From NCBI RefSeq assembly GCF_025766255.1, contig NW_026516740.1, forward strand, positions 154,269 to 218,268: a stretch of 64,000 bases of DNA, in the 5' to 3' direction. The translations under genes and the position numbers were made by a program. How positions within the stretch are numbered: position 1 is the stretch's first letter; every line of letters starts with the position of its first letter. The notes below the pieces were generated by a model that saw nothing but the letters and a program-made list of their open reading frames with translations, had not been told where the DNA came from and did no database searches. Below are positions 55,538-64,000 of the stretch, piece after piece. The DNA is from Zychaea mexicana. Lineage: Eukaryota > Mucoromycota > Mucoromycetes > Mucorales > Lichtheimiaceae.

Positions 55538-56866
55538 CACTGGAGTTAAAACCTGATTTCAAAGTGCTTTCAGAGTTCTTTCAGAGTGCTTTCAGAGTGC
55601 TTTTAGTGTGCTTTCAGAGCCATGATGCAGCAAATGGATAAAATTGGCTCTGCTACTTAAATCCTTCTCCCCCAAAACTATCTGGGATGACCCCTTTTTT
55701 ATACTACCTAGACTAATATGCTTCTTCCTACTCTGAGACATTTGCCGCCACTATGCTTGTCTCCACCACTTTGCTTTTTTCTCCTTTTTTATTTTATTTT
55801 ATTTTTTTTACCAATTACTAAATCAAATTCTTCAACATTTTTATTTATTTGACCATCTACAAGTCAAAATGCTTTTTAAATCTGAAGCGATTTCTATAAT
55901 TCAAAACTTGTTTTTTATTTTATTCTTTATTACAACTACAACAGCATGAAGCCAAAAAAGAAAAAGACCTGACCTGAGGTATTTTGCTTTTAAGAGTAGA
56001 TTACTTTTATTTTATGTGGTAAATATGTAAGAGCATAGCTATTGTCTATTTGAATAGGGGTAACAACTACGCCAGAATGGAGCCTCCCTAAAGGAACAAC
56101 ACACTGCCACATATACGGTTCGATTTCTAAATAGTAGACGTCCATGCCTAGCATTGTAAACAACTCAAAGACTTGCGTAATTGGTCATAGGTACTCAACA
56201 AAGCAAAAACGAACTGGTAGAAATTACCATTGGTGGGATTGCAGAGGTTGTAGACAAAGAAATATAGAATGCACCCAGGACGAACGATCGCTTCAGTATG
56301 AAACTGAGTACTTGGGCTAACAACTCGGACATAGGTACTGGTGTTGATGTGGCGAGACATTTTGGAAATGAATGTTTGGCCCAGGAGATCGACTGTTGCA
56401 AATTTGTAGAGGTGATCGCTGACCTGATTACCACTAGTGCTGGCGAGTGACACAAAATTCATATCTGGAAACATCGATTGGTAATACTCGACAAGACAGT
56501 GGTAGTGGTGCGTAATCATGTACACCTTTTTGCCCATCTTGAGGGGAAGATATGATGGTGGCAGCGGCTCCCAACCAACTACGCTTACTCCCGTGGCATA
56601 GTCAAAATCCGATTGATCCAAGAACAGCTGACAATCATAATGCCCTTACATAGCTTCTGATAGTGGCACCAATAGCTCAGCAATCTATCTGGCGATTGTG
56701 CTGTTGCTGCACCGCTCGGCCACGACTTACCGGACCATATCATCAGCGAACACGACACTCAAGAACTTCTTCGTGTATGTAAGCTCGAAATAGTCTTTTT
56801 GGTTGGTGTGCTGGTTCTTGATGATCTTGTTGAACCACTCAAAGCTGAATATCCACATGTTATACC
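55538..56866 (-). mobile_element. Truncated second CACTA copy (left end only)
   Basis: Starts CACTGGAGTTAAAACC at 55538 with the same subterminal CTTTCAGAGTG array, and matches 43933 to about 45318 of the first copy. Homology stops abruptly at CCACATGTTATA (about 56866). The transposase 5' part, second gene and right TIR are missing. Confidence 0.85.
55990..56866 (-). pseudogene. C-terminal fragment of a Tnp2-like transposase (second copy)
   Basis: Aligns with 44446-45318. It keeps CAA and CGA where the first copy has TAA and TGA. It carries its own lesions: a TAA just upstream of 56621 where the first copy has CAA (QEHYNCQ), and a 1-bp deletion near 56200 that changes the end of the frame. 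Useful mainly as a paralogue for reading mutations in the first copy. Confidence 0.8.
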
Positions 56867-57475
56867 TGCCTAAGGCACTTACAAAAATTTATGCAGACAA
56901 ATAACGGGTAAATATTTATCCGACGTAAAAAACGTAACATTCAAGTCAAGAGCTCGGATATATATTTAGCCGAGAAGAATATGAGCAGTCATCATTTTTT
57001 TCAGTGGTTTTTACTTTTTTGCTTATTACAACACCGCGCAAAAAGTCCAATATCAAGGGATTTTGAAAGACCTTGATATTTGTATATAAAGAGGCAAGGT
57101 AGTCCTCCACAGAAGTTGGGGGTTTTTAGAGATTGGATGCAGTAGTTATGCATGAAGTATTCTGTTTGTGTATGTAAATTTACTATATTGGTACAATAAG
57201 TACCCAGTATATGCAAAAGCTGCAAGAACAGAACTTTATGTTATTTACTCAACGTTTAAAATTTGATTGTTTTATTTAACGACTCTTTGAACGCTGTACT
57301 TAGTGTGGCAATTTCGCTCGAGTCAGATCAGGGGAGAAAGGGGATGATGAAAAACCCTGTGTGCGTAAACAGGGAAAAAGGTTGTGGGGATAGTAGATGA
57401 TGCTATGGATTGCTGAAGATAGAGTGGAAGAATAAGCAGAAGGAGAGTAAGTAAAGAGAACGGTGTTAGTGGCAC
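56867..57475. other. No supported gene
   Basis: Sequence right of the CACTA breakpoint. Short TATTTA-containing motifs (GGGTAAATATTTATCC and similar near 56905-56975) hint at another element end, but no TIR or ORF supports it. Confidence 0.35.
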
Positions 57476-58385
57476 TTAGCCAGATTCCTGCGGCAAGGGA
57501 GGAGCAATCCATTTCAGTAGTGTGCTGCCAGGCTGCTCGTCGTAGTACTGGTGTAGCTTGGAGTCGGGGTGTTGGTGAGCGTCAAGTTCGGCTAGGATTT
57601 TGCATACAACTAGCCATTGTGAACGAAGTAGGTTAATGCGGTGTGGTGACTTTGGCGGGGAGTGGGGTAACTGATTCAAGACAAATGACAGTGGGTCCGG
57701 GCTTTGGGACTCTGTGATATATAAACAGCGGTGCATGCGAAGCCAGCGGATAGCGTGGTTTTTGTTGAAATCTGGGGCTTAGCAGGTGTGGCAAGGTTTC
57801 TGCTTGCCGCCCGGGAGCCAGCCTAGGCGCCAGCGAATGCATCAACTTCGTTCCCTTCTGGTCATAGGCAGCTACATGATGGGATCGATACAAAGCTTTG
57901 GGAGGCAGGCGGTCAGGTTGCAAGCCCCTGTTGGTGCAGCGCATATGGTGGCGAGTTCCTCGGCCAGATATTGCCTGATTGTGGCTTTGAGTATGTGGGT
58001 GGTGGTTTCTTTGTGAGGAGCAGGAAGATTCAACCATATTGGTGTGGTGCTGAGTTTGGACCAATGGCTGGCTGCCTGGGAGGCGATGGTAGGGCGTAGT
58101 TGAGTAAGTAGTGCGTCTTCCAGTAGATTCTGGGCTCGGTGTAGGAATTCTGTCTGTAAAATGCTCATGCATGCCTGCATGCTTGGTAGTTTTGTAAGGT
58201 GGCGCATGACTTTTGTTTCTGAGTGTATGTGTGCGCTGTAGATCGTTCGGATGCAGGTGCTTTGGATGCGGTCTAGTTGCTTGAGCTGTGTCTGTGTAAG
58301 TGATGTGATTGCTAGCCCATATTCCAATTTGGGTCTGATAAATTGGGCATAGATGCGACTGGCGAGGAGACAGGAGAATCCAGAT
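57476..58385 (-). pseudogene. LINE (non-LTR retrotransposon) C-terminal relic
   Basis: Minus-strand frame resembling the region downstream of a LINE reverse transcriptase: LASRIYAQFIRPKLEYGLAI, then QLDRIQSTCIRTIYSAHIHSETKVMRHLT, and a terminal Cys/His motif PCHTC...NHAI...MHRC. In-frame TAG, TGA and TAA near 57787-57874 interrupt it. No RT core or 5' part is present, as expected for a 5'-truncated LINE copy. The family is inferred from pattern only. Confidence 0.65.
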
Positions 58386-59660
58386 GGGTTAGTTACTCAA
58401 CTACTACATCAGATGAAGCACTCCGAGTGTATGCTTTGGCTACAAAGAGAAGTCTTTTATGAGTTTTCTTTCACATACACCAGTATGCACCATTCAATGT
58501 ATCTAAAAAATGACAGGTCTCGCACTACCACTGTTCTGCATCATCTTCATAATCCCCCTACAAACCCTTGCATCAAAAGATCTTATGTACTTTCTATAGT
58601 GCTGTCTTACAAACATATACAGAGTAGCCAAAAATGCTGCTCTTGTATACATAATTGATATCATGCTGAAACCAATTGGATCTAAAAAAGGATGTTATGA
58701 TGCATTTTTTATATACAAACATTCTCATCACGTATTACAAGGCAGCACATGTTTTACAATGCTGATTGAATGTGTTTATTTTTCATACTGTTGTAAATGA
58801 TGATTGCAATCAAGATGAGGTTCATAAAAGTAAAAGTATGGTAATAAAGTTGCACAATATAGAATGCGTTGAGGGAGTAATCAACGGTCTCAGTTGATCC
58901 TCTTCTCTGCATATATACTTAGACTGCTTCCATGCATTATTTCTTATACTTCCTTTTTTTCTGCATGGCCTGTTACTTTTCACTATGGTCATGGCTTTTG
59001 CACAGGCCACTACTTTCTACAACGCTTTAATATTCTGTACTAAGGGAACGCTAAGTGGATACAGCTTCGTCATGCCTTCATAACCTCAGGTGTAAGGTGG
59101 TAGGTAAAGTTGGTGTACAGAAAGATGGATGAAGTATCAGTCGGTAGAATTAACGTGCTACTTGCATAATCTGTTACAAATGTTTGTATTAGATTTTGTG
59201 AGTATGCATGTGATGAGTACTTTTTGAAAGTTTTTTTCTTTGGTTCACTGAAATACCTTTCTCTTCCTCCTCCTTCTTCAATTTTTATTTACGGTCCTAT
59301 TGGAAGGTGATCCTCTTGGCTCTTATCCTTTCCTTACATTTCCTACGACCTATATTGCTAATACTAGTACACGCCTTCACTATACCATTTCCTACAACAA
59401 AGTTCGTACTTTATGCCTTTTGAAACTGCCGTCGCTGCTAAATGCTATATACTAGCTAGAAGAGTGTAAGTTTCTCTTTTTTTTAAATATAACTATATAT
59501 ACCATTTATCCATAACCCTGACTAACTACAATGTACCATTCCTCTCACCGTGCTGTATGTACACTACGAACTTATTCATGCTTTGCTAATGTTTCCTAAC
59601 GTGATGAAATGGAGTGCTACTATTATGGTTCACTCATATGGATGGTAAGGATCAAGGCTA
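58386..59660. other. No supported gene
   Basis: A/T-rich intergenic DNA. A 101-codon plus-strand frame at 58353-58658 has no recognisable motif and overlaps the LINE relic edge; I do not call it. Confidence 0.4.
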
Positions 59661-59879
59661 GCAGGCTGTTTAATACTTTATTAATTTTTTTATTTTTGAT
59701 TTATTTTATATAATTAGTTGTTAAGTTTTATTTTTAAATGATAAATAATGATCAATATAATTAGGGGTGGTCAGAGAAAATCTTTGATTTTTGATGACGT
59801 GGTTAGCTGGTCATTATGACGGTAGTCATAACCCTAGAACGATGGTAATCATTCTAAACATTTGCCTACAAATGCCTTA
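59661..59879 (+). repeat. 215-bp non-coding repeat, copy 2 (cut by the Harbinger element)
   Basis: Inverted relative to copy 1 at 43370-43584. Ends in TTA at 59877-59879, the 3-bp target typical of PIF/Harbinger, directly before the Harbinger end GAGCATCTCC. Confidence 0.7.
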
Positions 59880-60038
59880 GAGCATCTCCAACGGTCGTTC
59901 TAAAATTTTTCTAAAATGGAACGCCACTATCCTAGCAGGACCATAGAATTGGCATGGTTTTTCCAACGGTCGCGCTATTCTAAAACTGGCTATTGAATTT
60001 ACTGCTCTGCTCTTTCTACTTCAACCACTCATTTCACA

Positions 60039-61405
60039 ATGTCAAGCCAAAATATTCGCAACCTAAAACAAATGTTTGATGAAGACATTGAGGAAGAACG
60101 CCAACGTCAGCGCAGAGTTGAGCGTCTTCAGAGAATCTTTGCAGCTGATGACCAAGACGACGATCAAGTGAGAAAACCCAGAAAAGGCTCTGTTCCTGGT
60201 CATCTCGTCATTAACCGCGATCGCGTTGGAGGTCATTGGCATTTATACAATGACTATTTTGGCGACAATCCTGTTTACCCAGAATACAAGTTCCGTACTC
60301 GTTTTCGCATGAGTCGTCGGCTTTTCGAACGTATCGTAAGCGAATTGGAGCAGAAAGATGCCTTCTTTCCGCAGAAGTACGACGCGGCTCATACGCCTGG
60401 ATTGACACCGCTGCAGAAAGCGACGGCAGCAATTCGCCAACTGGCATATGGCGTATCTGCCGATGCGACCGACGAATATGTTCGCCTAGGTGCAAGCACT
60501 GCTCTTAGCGCTTCTGCTTGGCAATCAGCCGCATCTTTGGTGACGAATACCTGCGCTCACTAAACGAGGATGATATTAAGCGGCTTCTTGATATAGCGGA
60601 AAAACGCGGATTCCCTGGCATGCTCGGTTCCTTAGACTGCATGCATTGGGAATGGAAAAACTGTCCTACCGGATGGAAAGGCCAATATCAAGGCAAAGAG
60701 AAGAAAGCTACAGTAATCCTTGAGGCTGTAGCAGACTTCGAAACATGGATCTGGCACGCGTTCTTCGGTCTCCCGGGTATGCTAAATGACATCAATGTCT
60801 TGCAGCGTTCCCCCATCTTCGATGATCTGGCGTCTGATGTTACGTCACCCGTCAACTTTTCTGTTAATGGCCACAACTACACCAAAGGCTATTATTTAGT
60901 TGATGGTATTTACCCGCCGTGGGCTACGTTTATGGATTCAATCACGCATCCGATTGAGAAGAAAAAAAAGGTAAATTTTAACAATGCATATGGAGAGCAG
61001 CAACTCTAACTACTTATATAGTTGTTTGCCTGTATGCAAGAAGCGTACTGTAAGGATGTCGAGCGTGCCTTTGGGATCTTGCAAAGTAGATTTGCTGTGA
61101 TTCGACACCCAGCAAGACTATGGCAACCCGACGATCTGTCAATGGTTATGCGCGCATGTATAATCTTGCATAACATGATTGTTGAAGATCAGCGCTGCAA
61201 TCCAGGAGAGGATGTTGCTGATGACAACGAAGCCGAAGTATTGCGAAGTGTTGGATCGGCGCCCATTTTGACAGTTCGCAGGGATCCAAACACCATGAGC
61301 GAATACTTGAATCGCTATGATGAGATCAAGGATGTTGCGGTCCACGATCAACTGAAGAACGACCTCGTTGAGCATTTGTGGCAGCACCAAGGCAATATGA
61401 TCTAG
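60039..61405 (+). pseudogene. PIF/Harbinger DDE transposase (one frameshift)
   Basis: DDE_Tnp_4-type nuclease. ATG at 60039 with a charged N-terminus; DNA-binding helical region around FRTRFRMSRRLFERIV and TPLQKATAAIRQLAYG. A frameshift near 60510 separates DEYVRLGASTALS from FCLAISRIFGDEYL. Catalytic residues: D in GSLDCMHWEWKNCP, D in LNDINVLQRSP, E in KDVERAFGILQSRF. A 51-nt intron (60971-61021) joins EKKKK to LFACMQEA. It ends at TAG 61403-61405. Only the single frameshift appears to disable it. Confidence 0.88.
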
Positions 61406-61441
61406 TAAAACACAAAAGATATTTTTATTTATTGTTTTTTA

Positions 61442-61968
61442 TTACTCGTCAACTTCGTCGTCGGTAGTCTGTTGAACTTCTACGTCCTGGACAATGGCTT
61501 TTGCGATTCTGGCCTTTGCATTGGCCAAAGCCTCGCCTTTTCTCAGCGTCCAATACTCGAGTTCAGCTCCTGAGTATCTGTCGAGCTGTTCTCGCATCAC
61601 TTCATCGTCGTTCATTTTCTCCTGGAGCTCGATGCGCCTGCGGCTGTTCTGGACATGCTCCTCTTCAGCCTTCGCCAATCGAGCGCGATCATCGTCCAAT
61701 TTACGCTTGCGCGTTCCATCCTCCTTCTCTTGCTCCTTGGCTTTCTTGCGACCGATTGGGCGCTTCACATACTCAGGTGCGCTTTGATTTGTCACATTGA
61801 CATACTTGTTACTGAACTTTGGTTGCTCATGAAGCTCATTGTAACAGTGTTGAAACTTCCAAGCAGATTTCGCAGCTTTCTTATACAGCGTTACTGCGTA
61901 GTCTTTCTTCACTCCCATATATTTATCAGTACTGGTGATACCCCAAGAACTATCCCTCCAATAAAATC
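61442..61968 (-). pseudogene. Harbinger second protein (Myb/NAM-associated type), 5'-truncated
   Basis: Accessory DNA-binding protein that partners the Harbinger transposase. Visible: FYWRDSSWG, YKKAAKSAWKFQHCYNELHEQPKFS (NAM-associated signature), a basic linker RPIGRKKAKEQEK, and a Glu/Arg-rich coiled coil to the C-terminus TTDDEVDE. The frame stays open to about 62233, but residues beyond RFYWRD look like LTR-derived sequence, so the N-terminal Myb-like part was probably displaced by the LTR insertion near 61969. Confidence 0.75.
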
Positions 61969-62776
61969 TGAATACAAGAAAGAGCTGCATAACAAACATC
62001 AAGCACATCACATCACACAACAACAAGAGCTCTACTACAGCAGCCTCGCAATTACTACAGCATTCTGGCACTTTCCATAAAGCCAAGGACACAGCGATCC
62101 AATAACTACGCAGCAACAACTCTACAAACTTCTGGCACCTTCCAAATTGCCAAGCAATAGCTAATAATAGCATTATTCCTAGACTTTCCAATTGATTCCA
62201 CATCCATAACCATTGGATGCGAGTACTTTCCACAACCTTCGAGCATCATCTTTGATGTTTAATTATTATAGATGTATTGAATTATTTTGAAAGATATAAA
62301 TACCCCCTCATTTTATTTAAATAAAGACATTGAATTTCTACCTCCCACTTTTGACTTAACTTTTCAAGTGTTGTTTTCAATCACTCAAGACCTAAACACG
62401 GCTTGTTTTATCTTACATATTGTTTATTGCTCATAACTGAAGCTAAATAAACTCTTCTATTAAGACCAGACGTAACATTCCTGCTCTTATTTCTCACTTA
62501 CTTGGACAGACGTAGCATTCCTGATCCTTATCTCTCATTCATTTAGGACAGACGTAACATTCCTGATCCTTATTTCTACTCACTGAGCTTAATCAAGACA
62601 TCAGCTCACTACTATTTACAACCTTGAACATAACCCATACACATTTTTACCTTACTTTATACTCATATCACTTCACAACCCGTCTGTAATAAACGATATT
62701 ATTACTGGTGCTCACTACAAAACATACACATAAACCGTTACGCAACTACCTGGAATACCCCAAATTCACCGTAACA
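61969..62776 (+). repeat. LTR B copy 5, with a divergent 5' (U3) half
   Basis: From about 62285 to 62776 it matches the 3' part of LTR B closely (TATAAATA, CAGACGTA triplicate, TGGTGCTCACTAC, end CACCGTAACA). The 5' part does not match the other copies beyond a vague CAG-rich character. The start at 61969 (TG) is inferred from the end of Harbinger coding homology; it gives 808 bp, close to 802-841 bp for the others. Confidence 0.65.
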
Positions 62777-62795
62777 CATCTGGTGCTCACTAGAG
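62777..62795 (+). other. Primer-binding site region of B4
   Basis: TGGTGCTCACTAGAGG follows the LTR after a few bases. The 13-mer CTGGTGCTCACTA (62780-62792) is also present in U5 at 62705-62717. Confidence 0.5.
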
Positions 62796-62938
62796 GGATA
62801 ACAAGCACAAAACAATACAATTACCAAGGATAACGATCTCAAGAACATCCTACTTCAAGGCATTCCCGCGAAACAATCACAAGGACAAGAACTACCTGCC
62901 CGATCGGATATCTATCAAGGACAAGAAGACAAGTCAAG

Positions 62939-64000
62939 ATGCAAAAATACATGCCAGGAGCTTTCCAAACAAACAACGTGCGAGACGAACTTACTCTGTT
63001 GGACGACAGCACACGCTCTTCCATGCCCCCTCATTAGCTGACTTACAGTGGATTCGAGCATGAGAGTTTCCGCACATTTCGTCGTGCGTTTACTTCTTAC
63101 ATACTCGTCACAGGCGCTCAATCGGAGACAAGACGACTAGAAATTTTGCAAGGAGTATTGCAGGGACCGGCTTTAACCTATTATCAAACTCAAGTCTTGC
63201 CTGAATTACAGGAAGAAAGAGATGAGAACAACTCCCCCGTCACAGTTACAGCAGCATTAGATTTGCTCGAAGACAACTACGTAACTGAATATGACATCCA
63301 ACGATTCCGTGAACACTTCTACACCATAATGCAGAAGATCGATGAAAGCCCCAGATCTTTCCTCGGAAGACTACGTGAAGCAGCTCATGAAGCAGGCATC
63401 ACGGAAGCAAGCCAAGTACAATCTCGATTCAAAGCTGGATTACTACCTGAAATCAGAAAACATTGCATTAGAAGCCGCGCATTGACGCACGAATTGGTAC
63501 TTCAATACGCTGAAGGATACTGGAATGCTGAAAGAGACAACGGAAGCATTCGCAGAGTAAACCAAAGACGAAGAGACGGCCAGACGCTCGCCGTAATGGG
63601 TGAACCCCACAACCAACTAGACACGGAAGAAGATCAAATCTTGGATGAAAAGATCGAACAACTGGTTGAGGCAGGATACTCCCCTGCAACAGCAGCGCGA
63701 ATTGCCTTCAGATCACAACAAAGAAGCAACGTGGTTCAGCAAAACAATGCCAACTACAATGTACGAAGACCAAGCTATCCACCTCGAAGTCAAGAAAGAC
63801 GATACTCTTACCAACCAGGTCGACGACAAAACTACAATGACCAGCAAAATGGGAATGAAAGACAACGCCCATATCAAGACCGCCGACCTTACTACAACAA
63901 CAACCAGCGACAATATCAACAGCCACAAAGCCATAACAACGGACGTCCACAACAACAAAAGGACCACGATCAAAGGCAGTCGAACGGAAGACCAACCAGA
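62939..64000 (+). pseudogene. B4 gag (one nonsense codon; runs off the right edge)
   Basis: Third gag of the B family, ATG 62939 (MQKYMPGAFQTNNVRDEL). In-frame TAG at 63035-63037 where B1 and B2 have TGG (PPHWLTYSG). Otherwise open to the window end inside the Arg/Gln/Asn-rich tail; protein sequence is closest to B2. The rest of the element, including the frameshift site, is outside the window. Confidence 0.85.

Larger units (their letters stand above)
59880..61968 (+). mobile_element. PIF/Harbinger transposon, right side cut by an LTR element
   Basis: Left terminus GAGCATCTCCAACGG at 59880, a classic PIF/Harbinger end, preceded by TTA. It carries the two convergent genes expected of this superfamily: transposase (plus) and a Myb/NAM-like partner (minus). 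The right TIR is not seen because B-family LTR sequence begins near 61969; it should lie beyond the window. Confidence 0.85.

Noticed and set aside
57633..58172. 179-codon minus-strand frame
   Set aside because: Overlaps the LINE relic in another frame; the LINE motifs lie in the frame containing stops, so this is a shadow.

Overview
This window looks like a repeat-dense, accessory stretch of a filamentous fungal nuclear genome. An early-diverging lineage such as Mucoromycota is my inference, from short (about 50-110 nt) GT-AG introns, A/T-rich intergenic DNA, Rep/helicase Helitrons and the mix of Ty3/gypsy, hAT, CACTA, MULE and PIF/Harbinger elements. The only non-transposon gene I can support is a tRNA-Asp(GTC) at 43804-43875. 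Everything else is a nested set of mobile elements, most of them damaged.

Left third (1-33 kb). The 3' part of one Helitron (helicase, 1-1425) is followed head-to-tail by a second Helitron whose Rep/helicase gene starts at 2506. That gene is cut at 4945/30056 by a 25-kb block of LTR retrotransposons and resumes at 30056-32580. The block holds a Ty3/gypsy element called B here (B1: 4946-30051, CCAG target duplication). B1 is interrupted by a chromodomain gypsy element called A (GAGTA duplication). A is interrupted by LTR B sequence (GTAT duplication) next to a full-length B copy (B2, 11675-21513). One inversion between oppositely oriented B LTRs later put the gag half of A (minus strand, 21.5-23.5 kb) and the pol half of A (plus strand, 5.7-8.7 kb) about 12 kb apart. 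B has an unusual layout: a gag without a zinc knuckle, a canonical -1 frameshift heptamer, PR-RT-RNase H, a separate integrase ORF and a conserved extra 190-aa ORF3.

Middle (33-43 kb). A long inverted-repeat (foldback-like) element carries a 24-bp minisatellite in each arm. Its spacer is occupied by a nearly intact hAT transposon (37417-41427, 8-bp duplication).

Right (43-64 kb). A tRNA-Asp gene lies about 57 bp from a 10.65-kb CACTA element (43933-54582, GAA duplication). That element encodes a Tnp2-like transposase (minus strand) and an intact four-exon 272-aa second protein (plus strand). A 3.5-kb MULE (47086-50598, 9-bp duplication) sits inside a transposase intron. Then come a truncated second CACTA copy, a LINE relic, a copy of a 215-bp non-coding repeat, a PIF/Harbinger element (59880 to about 61968) and the 5' end of another B-family element that runs off the window.

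Recurrent theme: many reading frames are broken by C-to-T nonsense changes, especially CGA to TGA. Several are confirmed by comparing paralogous copies inside this window.
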